Positions 32,922 through 43,429 of a stretch of 64,000 bases of DNA are shown here, piece by piece. This DNA comes from Archivesica marissinica. Lineage: Eukaryota; Mollusca; Bivalvia; Venerida; Vesicomyidae. Both the position numbers and the translations under genes were made by a program. Below the pieces are notes generated by a model. That model worked only from the letters and a program-made list of their open reading frames with translations. It was not told where the DNA came from and searched no databases. Where the stretch lies: assembly GCA_014843695.1 (NCBI GenBank), contig CM026397.1:50281799-50345798 (forward strand). Reading direction: 5' to 3'. Every line of letters starts with the position of its first letter. The stretch's first letter is position 1.

Positions 32922-33112
32922 AATACACATTTATCTTAGCTCGATTGCGAAACAAGTTCTTACAACTTATATTAATCACGCTCGAGACCTCATTCCTGAT
33001 GGAATCCATCGCCACGAGGGAGAGGGAAGAGGCAACATGGAATTTAATATGCATGCCTTGCCTAAGGGCACACTCGTAACGGCTCCATCGGGGCTCGAAT
33101 TCCGGACCTTTC
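32922..33112 (-). mobile_element. SINE group B, nearly complete body
   Basis: The plus strand shows TTATCTTAGCTCGATTGCGA, CTCGAGACCTCATTCCTGAT, AACGGCTCCATCGGGGCTCG and TTCCGGACCTTTC. The tRNA-like head is cut after box B. Confidence 0.85.
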
Positions 33113-33418
33113 ACTAATTGTTTACTAATAAAAAGTAGCTTCACAGGAAGCTATTAATAGAAATGTTAAATTACATATTTGTGTTGATAAAATCAGCATA
33201 ATTTGATATTTTGCAAACGTCACGTGACTTGGTTAATCCAAGATGGCTGCATCCATTCGTTTGGATTTGAGATAATCGACCTATGACTTTATTTGAAGTA
33301 TGATTTTCAATTCTTTCACCGTATTTTATATTTTAATGAGCTTTATTGTCGAAGATTAACATACATCTTGTTGATGGTTTTCTTTTAAAGCGGAAGTCCA
33401 ATAATACGAATAAGGCAA

Positions 33419-33786
33419 AGCCTCAAAGCGAGCGCACGCATAGATATAGTCATTTGGAAATCCTCAAAGCGAGCGCATGCATAGATATAGTCATTTGGAA
33501 ATCCTCAAAGCGAGCGCACGCATAGATATAGTCATTTGGAAAGCCTCAAAGCGAGCAGACGCATATATATTGTCATTTGGAAAGCCTCAAAGCGAGCGCA
33601 CGCATATATATAGTCATTTAGAAAGCCTCAAAGCGAGCGCATGCATATATATCGTCATTTGGAAAGCCTCAAAGCGAGCGCACGCATAGATATAGTCATT
33701 TGGAAAGCCTCAAAGCGAGCGCACGCATAGATATAGTCATTTGGAAAGCCTCAATGCGAGCGCATGCATATATATCGTCATTTGGA
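33419..33786. repeat. 41-bp tandem array, ~9 units
   Basis: The unit is CCTCAAAGCGAGCGCACGCA, TAGATATAGTCATTTGGAAA, G. Variants include ATGCATATATATCG and AGCAGACGC. The short plus-strand open frame at 33477-33689 follows the array. Confidence 0.95.
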
Positions 33787-34382
33787 GTAGCTATAACTTT
33801 TCGAAATAACATGAAATAGGCATTACATATCAACGGGAAAAGATAATAAAATGTTGACGTCAAAATAAATTTACTGAATATGACATTATAAACGGAGAAT
33901 GTCTACATACCCGCAAGCACGGCAGATGGTTTTGCGACTACGACTGTGCGTTTCTTGCAGAATTTAAGTTTGCATGTGCGCGCGTCTCTGCTAAGTGTTA
34001 TGAAAACAGTAAAATGGCGGCCAGTTTTCTTTCGATTCGATATTAAGAGAGGCTTTTTCAATTGTGACGGTGTGTTATTACATTCGTTCAATTAGCATCT
34101 ATTTATTTATAGCTCTCCTACTGGAGGATAATAAGGAATATATATATCTATGTTTACTGTACCGTAATAGTGTAGATTTTCTGCTACACACGGAGCCTAA
34201 ACCATATGTACATGCACAAATTAGAACGGGGAAACCCCTCTGTGTCTCGTTTTCATTTGTTTACGTCAGTGAATTTCTCCTGTACCTCCATGCAGAGTGT
34301 ATCTCTTTCCGGCAATCCAAACTTCCGTTAAGCGAACAAATTAAGATCAATAACGACGCCCGTTTCTCACCTAGCGTGTATC
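33787..34382. other. Unannotated stretch
   Basis: Open frames on both strands (33903-34091 minus, 34064-34426 plus) lack recognisable domains. AAAATGGCGGCC at 34011-34022 resembles a YY1-type core; see the findings. Confidence 0.4.
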
Positions 34383-34649
34383 TGTGTTTTACGTTTATTT
34401 ATCGTCGCTACCGTTTGACCATATGAGCGACGCCTCTTAAAGAGATAGGTCATTTTAGATGATTTTTGGAAGATAGTGTCATAATACAGACAGAGACCCA
34501 TTCCAGAGTCTCCTCTGGTTCTTTTACGTGCACGGTGACCTCGGTTTAAAGTCCCATCTGAAAGACTGTTAATTTTATTAGGGTCAGACGGGGGATCGAA
34601 CTTGCGATCTTTGGATTACCAGTCCAACGTGTTAACCAATGGACTACGT
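34383..34649 (-). mobile_element. SINE group C, minus strand
   Basis: The plus strand begins TTTACGTTTATTTATCGTCG and ends CCAGTCCAACGTGTTAACCA, ATGGACTACGTA. The head's outermost acceptor bases are lost, and a small deletion removes the GTGTAAAGCACCGACACGAG region. Confidence 0.8.
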
Positions 34650-35063
34650 AAAGCTCGCTGTTATCCTGCACACACTGCAGTGTGTGACGTCAGTGGTCCA
34701 TAGCCCGGAAGTGCAATGCAAGTGTCTGCCTACTAGTACATTGTACGCATCGTATCAATATGCGACATCAGCAATCTGAGCAAAATAATAGAAATGTAAA
34801 TGGTGGGTGGCTGTGATAAGATTTGTAATCTGACGGCATATTAACACAATCCTCCAGTGAGTGTTGTAATTCACCACTACAATGAAACGGCTTTCAATCA
34901 ATTAAGTGTGTACTTATATATCCATTAGAACATATCTAATCCAGAATGCAAGAGAAGACGATAGCCGTTCATTTAATAACGTGTAAAAGGTTTGCGAAGC
35001 CTTATTATAAATAGCGTTTGTTATTCCGCTAACATTGATCAATGGGTCTCTCTGTGAAATATA
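34650..35063. other. Unannotated stretch
   Basis: TGCACACACTGCAGTGTGTG near 34668-34688 is a local palindrome. Nothing else is recognised. Confidence 0.4.
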
Positions 35064-35556
35064 CTAGAGGACATAGAAAACTCACACCTACATTATATAC
35101 TAGAGGACATAGAAAACGCACACCTACATTATATACTAGAGGACATAGAAAACGCACACCTACATTATATACTAGAGGACATAGAAAACGCACACCTACA
35201 TTATATACTAGAGGACATAGAAAACGCACACCTACATTATATACTAGAGGACATAGAAAACGCACACCTACATTATATACTAGAGGACATAGAAAACACA
35301 CACCTACATCAATACTAGAGGACATAGAAAACGCACACCTACATCATATAATAGAGGACATAGAAAACGCACACCTACATCATATACTAGAGGACATAGA
35401 AAACACACACCTACATCATATACTAGAGGACATAGAAAACGCACACCTACATCATATACTAGAGGACATAGAAAACGCACACCTACATTATATACTAGAG
35501 GACATAGAAAACGCACACCTACATTATATACTAGAGGACATAGAAAACGCACACCT
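35064..35556. repeat. 36-bp tandem array, ~14 units, derived from a TIR
   Basis: The unit is CTAGAGGACATAGAAAACGC, ACACCTACATTATATA. It is identical in sequence to the left terminus of the TIR element at 2619, 42257 and 57070. No element interior or right terminus follows: the last unit runs into ACGATGGTCCAAGG. Units switch from TTATATA to TCATATA near 35310 and back near 35485. Twelve codons per unit keep several frames open on both strands. Confidence 0.95.
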
Positions 35557-35711
35557 AACGATGGTCCAAGGATCGAAATCCACGCGGTGCTTATTTTGTT
35601 TATATAATTTATTTTTGTTGGTAACACTATTTTTGTTTTTCTTTGTCACAATGTTTTCAAATGATTTCGCATGATAATTTCCCCTGCTATCCGAATCAAT
35701 ACGCATTCACG

Positions 35712-36816
35712 AATGAGAGACATCTCTAAGTTTCTATTACCTCCCTTGGTAGATATAGTCTGATTTATCCCGCAATGTCCTTTTAGTTGGAATCCTTTGT
35801 TTTTACTGTTGTTCCCTATCCAGATGTTGCGGTATGATAAATGTGATTTTATCAAAACTGTGTTAATTAACTCATAACATCGTTTTACAAATAATACGTA
35901 CCCATTGTACTGTAGTTAAAGCAGCATTACATCGTATGAAATAAAAGATATTTGAAAAATTCAATTTTTACGTATGGGTAGCAATGCTGCTACACATTCT
36001 AACATTATACTTTGTATGCTTATGTTCATTTGGTAAACAGTGGTTTTTTGCGATAAAACAAACTCGAAACCGAAAGTATGATTTTCCGAGTCGATCGGTC
36101 ACGCACTTGTTTACAACCGGAACGCATTGTCCGCACTTGTTTGCATTCGGAATGCATTTGTCCCAAGTTGTCTTTTTTAATTAAATTACTTGATATGTTG
36201 ATTCATACCTCTGTTAGCTAAGTCTTTTAGGGACATTTCTACATCCCCGCGAGGGGTTCGACATTAGTGGAAGATAGATAGTATTTCATGTTCAAAATAT
36301 ATACGTTGTTTTTACATCCTCTGTTGTTTCACGCATGCGCACTGTGCGTGTATTATTTCGTGTGTTGATAAACAAATTCGCGTATACGACTGCTTAAATT
36401 TATTGGAATGTTATCGTTTCTGAGCGACTATTTCGATTTTTGTAAACACACACACATTAGTATTTATATGTTACCCAAAACATCATTTAGTACGATGTAA
36501 TGCTGCTTTAAAACATTATTTATATCAGTATTTCTAAATGTAATCAAGAAATGAATAATTTCATATAACTCAGCAACAGTAGACTGAAAGAGATTAGAAC
36601 GAAAGAAAACTTATATAGTTCTTCTCCATAAAGAGCATATCCTGTAGGAGATCTGTCGATATATAGTAATTTAATAATCATAAGAAGCGATAGTGGAATA
36701 AAATTGCTAGCATGTTGCGCAAAGGACACAACGATAAAAACAGAGGAAAACACTTACTAGGACCCATCTACTATTAGGGAATATTCAGGGGCAGTAACTG
36801 ACCGATGTCGCTCATT
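35712..36816 (+). mobile_element. TIR element (AATGAGAGACATC family), copy 3, interrupted
   Basis: It starts AATGAGAGACATCTCTAAG and ends CCGATGTCGCTCATT. The left part (35712-~35912) and right part (~36630-36816) align with the continuous 378-bp copy at 20422. The intervening ~700 bp are foreign: a TTAA-flanked element at 35916-36511 plus ~115 bp of other sequence. Confidence 0.75.
35916..36511. mobile_element. TTAA-flanked TIR element T1, nested
   Basis: The left end TTAAAGCAGCATTACATCGT is mirrored by ACGATGTAATGCTGCTTTAA at the right. TTAA is the natural target duplication of piggyBac-type transposition. The interior (36317-36458) matches window positions 1-140. It has no transposase frame and is about 596 bp long. 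It sits inside the AATGAGAGACATC element, so it is the younger insertion. Confidence 0.75.
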
Positions 36817-36910
36817 GCCTTTTATTACACACGGATATATAATAACTCGAATAGCGTGAATTGCATCGAACCGCGTGTTTACAAACTTGTTGAATAACTT
36901 TAATTAAAGC

Positions 36911-37095
36911 AATGGGCTCGAGCCTCGCTCAGACCGTGTCTCATTTATATGAAAAAGTTGGCAGTTTTTTACGGAGGTTGGTACACCCAAGTACTGGTTA
37001 ACCGCTGGAGTCTGCCCAGGAAAGGTGTTGTTAGGTAAACTGCCCGCCGGCGATATAGCCCAAAATGATGCTGATGCAGGCGTAAAACCCGAAAT
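36911..37095 (+). mobile_element. SINE group F, body without head
   Basis: GAGCCTCGCTCAGACCGTGT, TCTCATTTATATGAAAAAGT, GCTGGAGTCTGCCCAGGAAA and GTTAGGTAAACTG match the minus-strand copy at 60051-60263. The tRNA-like head before box B is missing. Confidence 0.65.
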
Positions 37096-37121
37096 ATAAC
37101 AAAATTATAACATAACATTAA

Positions 37122-37623
37122 TTAAAGCGACACTACATCAGTGAAATCACAAATTTTTACAGAATGTATTTTCCTATTATATGGTATATTTGTTTTCAAA
37201 TATTTGCCTCAAATACTTAGTATTTCAACTAATAAACAAACGTCGTATACGCGGTTTGTTGACATATCAACATAATGTAAACATCCACGTGTAATACAAC
37301 TAGTGTATCCTGAATAACACGATTTATGGTACAGATTTACCGTTATATCTCACATTTGTACCTATTTATTTGTAGACTATTCTTAGTTAAATTATATCTA
37401 AACGACATTAGCTCGCGTTTAGTATTGACTCCGATGACAAACAAACGTCAATTGAGAAGCATGGATACTCGTTATATGAAATCATACTTTCAAGCCACAA
37501 AAACACTATTTATTGATTCGATGTTAGTGTTGGAATGTAGTCGGAGGAAATTGTAGTAGCAATGCATGCATACGTGATCAAATGCATTTTATTTGGGTTT
37601 TTTGCGATGCAATGTTGCTTTAA
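37122..37623 (+). mobile_element. TTAA-flanked TIR element T2
   Basis: The left end is TTAAAGCGACACTACATCAG; the right end is GCGATGCAATGTTGCTTTAA. The interior includes TATATGGTATATTTGTTTTC, AAACAAACGTCGTATACGCG and GGTACAGATTTACCG. It matches T3 at 60299-60835 in reverse orientation. About 502 bp, non-coding. Confidence 0.8.
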
Positions 37624-37799
37624 TAATATGTATGCTGTTTAATATATGTCTTCAGTTTGAAGACTAACATTGTTTTGCTTTCTAAGTGTTGTTATAATAC
37701 ATACAATTTATTTTGAATTAAGTTACACGTGGTGCGGGCCGTTTTCTCTGGTGCGGGCAGTTTTCTCTGTTGCGGGCCGTTTTCTAATGTTGTTAAAAC

Positions 37800-37875
37800 G
37801 TGTGGCCTCTTGTAGTTATGCTTTGTATATTATAATTATCATGCTGAATGCAATAAAATATGTTTAAACTAAACG

Positions 37876-37905
<30 letters not shown>
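37800..37905 (+). mobile_element. LINE 3'-end fragment followed by TA microsatellite
   Basis: TGCAATAAAATATGTTTAAA, CTAAAC repeats the terminal motif of the LINE at 32150-32178, and an (AT) run of ~30 bp follows directly at 37876-37905. The upstream boundary is unclear. A triple of GGTGCGGGC-GTTTTCTCT phrases lies just before it (37731-37785). Confidence 0.5.
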
Positions 37906-37910
<5 letters not shown>

Positions 37911-38873
37911 TCAAGCGTTTGTCAATGAATCTAACAGTCGTCACCTTGGGGAAATCATTTATAATGGTTTAAATGTCAAGTGATAGAGACTTATGTAACG
38001 ATATTCATTTCATGACCTAGATTAATAAAAACAGTTATCTATGCCGTCCAATGAAATATAGATATGTATCAGCGAAAGAAATATGAGGATATTGATATGC
38101 TCCAGGGTTTCATCAAATACTATTTCACTTATGAACATACATGTAGACAGTTATTAGTATCACTCTGACTCCATATCATCGAATGAATATGGAAAGCATA
38201 ATTATCACGAGCGGCACGAGTATTAGCAATAATAGATATCAATGTTCATAAGGGAATAGGGAATCTAGTATTCGAACATTGAAACAAAACAAATGTTCTT
38301 TTTATTTTAGGCTGAAAAGTGTTTTTATGATAGAAAGCGATGCAACCATGCATGCGCTAATTGACATCAAATGACAATAAATGGTGCATTATGTCATACG
38401 AAGCTATAACTTAAGTATTTTAAACCACATATAATGTATCAAATCTCCCAGTAACCCTAACCCGGGAGGCAGGGCTTGACAACTGTTGACCCGAGATTTG
38501 AAACGTTGCCATTTTGATCTTAACCAAATGTTGCGCGCTGACCGTAGTTTAACAATCAGGCACGCGAAATTACTCTGTAAATGTTGTACATATGTCAATA
38601 CAAAGTGGGCGTGGCTAATTTAACATTGCGTCTAATGGGGGAAGTTTTTGTTATACCATATTAGATAAGAGTATCGCATCGTATTCAATATTTCATCAGG
38701 AATTAAATATTCTGCAAGTGTACATAGTATTTATTACACTGTAAACAAAACGTGCTTACTATGATTTGGCAATAATTTATACGCGGGTACGGATTTTGAA
38801 ATTAAGCTGTCTATGTCAATATGATGGTAACATATTGTAATATTTACGGTAATATATAGCATAGTTCAAACAT
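37906..38873. other. Unannotated stretch
   Basis: No array or mobile element is recognised. The minus open frame 38404-38598 shows no domain. Confidence 0.4.
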
Positions 38874-38874
38874 A

Positions 38875-39165
38875 CAGATGGATCTGTAGTCCAATGGTAA
38901 CACGCTGGACTGGTATTCCAGGGATCGCAGGTTCAACCCCCGTCTGACCCTAATAAAACTAACAGTCTTTCGGATGGGACTTTAAACCGAGATCTCGTGT
39001 CGGTGCCGTGCACCGTGCACGTAACAGTACCAGAGGAGACTCTGGAATGGGTCTCTGTCTGTATCATTGCACTATCCTCCAAAAATCTAAAATTACTTAT
39101 CTCTTCAGGAGGCGTCGCTCATGTGGGCTACCGGTAACGACGATAAATAATCGTAAAGCACACAC
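38875..39165 (+). mobile_element. SINE group C, plus member of an inverted pair
   Basis: Complete from CAGATGGATCTGTAGTCCAA to AACGACGATAAATAATCG and an AC-rich end. A minus-strand copy of the same SINE follows 147 bp later, so the pair can fold into a ~290-bp hairpin. Confidence 0.85.
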
Positions 39166-39312
39166 AAGTTCAAACATTATATGTTTTGTCCATGATTACA
39201 CCTCCGTGAATTACAGCAAACTACGAAACTTGGTGCGAACATCATTTCTAAAAAAGCTGTATTGCGACCCATATACAGCTATCAAAGTAAATGTTTGTGA
39301 AGCAATTCGCCT

Positions 39313-39600
39313 CTGTGTGTGTGATTTTTACGTTTATTTATCGTCGCTACCGGTTGCCCATATGAGCGACGCATCCTGAAGAGATTAGTTATTTTAGATT
39401 TTGGAGGATAGTGCATGATACAGACAGAGACCCATTCCAGAATCTCCTCTGGTTCTTTTACGTGCACGGTGTAAAGCACCGACACGAGACCTCGGTTTAA
39501 CGTCCCATCTGAAAGACTGTTAATTGTATTAGGGTCAGACGGGGGATCGAACCTGCGATCCCGGGATTACCAGTTCAGTGTGTTACCACTGGACTACATA
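39313..39600 (-). mobile_element. SINE group C, minus member of an inverted pair
   Basis: The plus strand runs from TACGTTTATTTATCGTCGCT to CCGGGATTACCAGTTCAGTG, TGTTACCACTGGACTACAT. It ends where a group F head begins (39601). Confidence 0.85.
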
Positions 39601-39712
39601 TCGCCTCTGTGGTCGAGTGACTATAATGTAACCGTCGCTGACTTCTATACCACTGAAACCTAGCACCACTGATGATCACGAGTTCGAGATTTTGTCACTA
39701 GCTCGTTTCTGT
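39601..39712 (+). mobile_element. SINE group F head fragment
   Basis: GCCTCTGTGGTCGAGTGACT, CGTCGCTGACTTCTATACCA, CACTGATGATCACGAGTTCG aligns with the head of the minus copy at 60051-60263, which reads CTCTGTGGTCGAGTGGTTAC. The body is missing. Confidence 0.65.
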
Positions 39713-39917
39713 TTAACCCAACGATTCATTTTGAACGCAATGCATGTACAGTAGTAAAGCGTGCTTATTTATTATAGTGTCAGCCCTATAGGCCAGTTCG
39801 GAAACATGATTTATCTTTCTTTGTTAGTCCGCTAGAGTAGCCTCCCAGTACGACCTTGACCTCTATTTTACTTCCGGTGTGCAAATTATTCATGCAGAAA
39901 ACAAAACAGTAACGTAA

Positions 39918-39952
39918 AATGGCCAGTCATTTCTGACTTATTAGACATATTT
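39918..39952 (-). mobile_element. SINE group D fragment
   Basis: AAAATGGCCAGTCATTTCTG, ACTTATTAGACA repeats the tail region of the group D SINE (compare 8829 and 3776). Only ~35 bp remain. Confidence 0.45.
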
Positions 39953-40070
39953 GCAGGCCAGGCACTGGGTTGTTATTACTCTATGAGTCAGTATGGCTTC
40001 GTCTTATGTGACATCAGGGCGAATGCGTCATTACATGCATGACGTACGGGTGTGGTCTGTTTTTGTTTTA

Positions 40071-40412
40071 ACAATGTAACAACAGCAACGTAACAACACC
40101 AATGTAACAACAACAACAACGTAACAACAGCAACGTAACAACACCAACGTAACAACACCAATGTAACAACAACAACAACAACAACAACGTAACAACAGCA
40201 ACGTAACAACGACGTATCAACAGCAACGTAACAACAACGACGTAACAACAGCAACGTAACAACAACGACGTAACAACAGCAACGTAACAACGACGTAACA
40301 ACAGCAACGTAACAACAACAATGTAACAACAGCAACGTAACAACGACGTACCAACATCAACGTAACAACAACAATGTAACAACAGCAACGTGTGTACCAA
40401 CAGCATGGTGAA
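40071..40412. repeat. CAA-rich imperfect tandem array
   Basis: Irregular alternation of GTAACAACAGCAAC, GTAACAACAACGAC and GTAACAACAACAATG blocks. Trinucleotide periodicity keeps minus frames open with Leu/Cys/Tyr/Val-rich peptides. It is not a gene. Confidence 0.9.
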
Positions 40413-40766
40413 CAACCAGCTGAACTATTTAGATCTGTATATAGGACAAGTGAATATGGGGTATTTTATACCATTTTGCACAACCAATGACGAATATACA
40501 ATATACGCATTGAACTCACTAGGAATTACCAAGGCATTTGCAAGACAATGTTAATGTATGTATGTCATTCTCAATAATCTACAAGAACTCACAAGTGTTG
40601 ACAAGCCGTTCGAAAGCATTCTCAAAATGTCAAGAAACTCGCAAAAGCCATTTCTCCGAAATGCATGTTATTTTCCATTCTAATTTCTGAAGGAAGTACT
40701 TGCTTACGTGATTATGTTTAGTATTTGTTTGTACAGTCTCAGGCATTGTCAGCACAACACAAACGC

Positions 40767-40835
40767 TGTCCGATTAGCGCAGTGGTTAGCGCGCTCATCT
40801 CTCACCAATGCAACCCTGGTTCGATCCTCGATATA
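40767..40835 (+). mobile_element. SINE group A head only
   Basis: CTGTCCGATTAGCGCAGTGG, TTAGCGCGCTCATCTCTCAC and box B CTGGTTCGATCCTCG, then unrelated sequence. This is a tRNA-like head without body. Confidence 0.75.
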
Positions 40836-41175
40836 TACAAGATATAGAAACCAGTTGCCCACACGCCTCGGCGGAGGCGACTATATACAAGATTACAACT
40901 ACTACTAATCAAGCACTGAAACATGCAACCTTTGAACTGTACGAATGCAGGACTTGGAGTTTAGATTGAGTAAATAAATGTGTAACCTTTCGGTAAATTG
41001 AATAGTATAAAGTTGATACTTTTGTCGAGCACACAACAACTCCCCCATCTTATCATTTACCTTCATTGAACCATCGGCTATTAATATTCTCCTATTGTAA
41101 TTATTAATTAATTATCATACAGTATATCCAATTAGCAAATTACTAAAGAAGGAATCAATGAATTAACATGGTTGT

Positions 41176-41312
41176 GGTTAACTCACATTTAGCATACCGC
41201 AACATCTTGGTTAGAGGGTACAATCGTATAAAACAAAGGATTTAAACTAAAAGGACAATATACATTTCGGAATAAATCGGACTTTATCTACCAAGAGAGA
41301 AACTACAACAAC
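41176..41312 (-). mobile_element. Fragment of the AATGAGAGACATC TIR family
   Basis: The plus strand has CATACCGCAACATCTTGGTT, ACAAAGGATTTAAACTAAAA and GAATAAATCGGACTTTATCT, reverse-complementary to the left half of the copies at 20422 and 35712. Confidence 0.65.
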
Positions 41313-41336
41313 TCATGTATGTGTAAATATTATGTT

Positions 41337-41572
41337 TATACAAATTTATTTGAGCTCGATTGCTAAACAAGTTCTTTCAATTTATATGTATCACTCTCGA
41401 GAACTCATTCCTGGTGGCATCCATCGCCACGAGGAAGATAGAAGAGTCAACGTGGAATTTTGAATAAGTGCCTTGTCTAAGGGTACAATCGTAACGGCTC
41501 CAGAGGGACTCGAACTCCAGGATGTTCGCACCTGAAGCGAACGCCCTACGACTGCGCTATCACGATTTCCAA
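41337..41572 (-). mobile_element. SINE group B, full length with intact Leu-like head
   Basis: The minus-strand head is GGAAATCGTGATAGCGCAGT, with anticodon stem TTCGC and GCGAA around loop TTCAGGT (anticodon CAG, Leu) and box B GGAGTTCGAGTCCC. The body and tail are complete. This copy best defines the tRNA origin of the family. Confidence 0.85.
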
Positions 41573-41847
41573 GTAGCATGTATGCGCAACGGTACCATTG
41601 TTGCGGAAATATAACACAAGACATGTGTTGGGTTGTCTATAAAACTATGGAATACTAAAATGTAGAATAATTTATAAGATTTTATGTGACGAAATAGCTC
41701 ATTTGGACACCTAGGCCAATCTACCATATGGCCATCAACAAATTAAATCATGACCTCGCACAATGTAACAGGTGTAGCCAATAACCAATCATACATAATT
41801 GCATAAGAAATGAGATATAAACTGCAAGAACTAAAACTACTGGACTG

Positions 41848-42100
41848 TATAATTCATCCGATTAGCGCAGTGGTTAACGGACTCACTTATCACCAATGCA
41901 ACCCGTGTTCGATCCTCGAAGTATGTGCGATGGTACGGTGGCCGCCAGTTCGGACAGGTGAGTTTTCTCCGGTGATCCGGTTTCCTCCCACACGAATGAC
42001 CACATATACGTTTTCATCCTCGCCAACGAGAGTGATTAATATAAGTTGTTTAAAACTTGCTTTGCAATCGTTGTAAAAATAAATAAAGTTTAGTCTAAAT
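41848..42100 (+). mobile_element. SINE group A, full length
   Basis: The head is TCATCCGATTAGCGCAGTGG; box B GTGTTCGATCCTCG has lost part of the GGACCGGG segment. The body includes GGTACGGTGGCCGCCAG, CGGACAGGTGAGTTTTCTCC and CGAATGACCACATATACG. The tail is AAATAAATAAAGTTTAGTCT. Confidence 0.85.
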
Positions 42101-42256
42101 CATCCACCTAGGTTATTATTTAAGGAACGTAAAGCGCGATACGTGTATATAAAATAATAGTTCTGAAAAAGGCTAACTATTCGAAAATTTGTTGAGCAGT
42201 TTTCTTCACCAAATTCTTATATTGTAACCAAATTAACGATATTTATTGCAAATATA

Positions 42257-43311
42257 CTAGAGGATATAGAAAACGCACACCTACATTATATACCAGAGGA
42301 CACAGAAAACGTACACATACATTATATACTAGAGGACATAGAAAACGCACACCTACATTATATATTAGAGGACACAGAAAACGCACACCTACATTATATA
42401 CTAGAGGATATAGAAAACGCACACATACATTATATACTAGAGGACATAGAAAACGCACACCTACATTATATACTAGAGGACACAGAAAACGCACACCTAC
42501 ATTATATACTAGAGGACACAGAAAACGCATAACTACATTATAATACTAGAGGATATAGAAAACGCACACCTACATTATATACTAGAGGATATAGAAAACG
42601 CACACCTACATTATATACTAGAGGACACAGAAAACGCACACCTACATTATATACTAGAGGACATAGAAAACGCACACCTACATTATATACTAGAGGACAC
42701 AGAAAACGCACACCTACATTATATACTAGAGGACACAGAAAACGCACACATACATTATATTCTAGAGGACACAGAAAACGCACACATACATTATATACTA
42801 GAGGACATAGACAATGCACACCTACATTATATACTAGAGGATATAGAAAACGCACACCTAAAGTATATACTAGAGGACACAGCAAACGCACACCTACATT
42901 ATATACTAGAGGACATAGAAAACGCACACCTACATTATATACTAGAAGACATAGAAAACGCACACCTACATTATATGATTAGTATTACATGAAAATGAAA
43001 TACGAAGGATTCCATCAAAGATATATCACATCTTTATTACAAAACACAAACTGTACAACTATAAATATTCCAAAATGTTTAAAACTATGTATTTATATAG
43101 TTATTGGTTTTCATGTAAAAATACGCTTGTCCGAAGTGTGCGTTTTCTATGTCCTCTATTATACGTATCCGAAGTGTGCGTTTTCTATGTCCTCTATTAT
43201 ACGTATCCGAAGTGTGCGTTTTCTATGTCCTCTAGTACACGTATCCGAAGTGTGCGTTTTCTATATCCTCTATTATACGTATCCGAAGTGTGCGTTTTCT
43301 ATGTCCTCTAG
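42257..43311. mobile_element. TIR element with both termini amplified into arrays
   Basis: The element is bounded by CTAGAGG and CCTCTAG with TA outside each end, as at 2619 and 57070. Left of the shared interior (42980-43130), the terminal unit is repeated about 20 times at 36 bp (42257-42977; variants GGATATAG, GGACACAG). Right of it, the opposite terminus is repeated five times at 38 bp (TCCGAAGTGTGCGTTTTCTA, TGTCCTCTATTATACGTA; 43130-43311). The whole is ~1.05 kb, against 222 bp for the simple copy. Confidence 0.85.
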
Positions 43312-43429
43312 TATACCATCGAGAAAAGAAACTATCTATTCGCTTAGCCCTTTCCCTCCTTGACGCCTTTACAAACACGACATACAATGCCAATGTAGTA
43401 GCCAAGCCAATGTTCATGATACAGAATCT

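Noticed and set aside
34064..34426. 120-codon plus frame
   Set aside because: No domain, and its 3' end runs into a group C SINE. No splice or promoter support.
40071..40415. Cysteine/leucine-rich minus frames
   Set aside because: They come from the CAA-type trinucleotide array read in reverse.
41480..41572. Functional tRNA-Leu(CAG) gene
   Set aside because: The head is continuous with the conserved group B SINE body and tail, lacks the long Leu variable arm, and the acceptor stem does not close. The same reasoning excludes the Thr-, Arg-, Pro- and Ser-like heads elsewhere.
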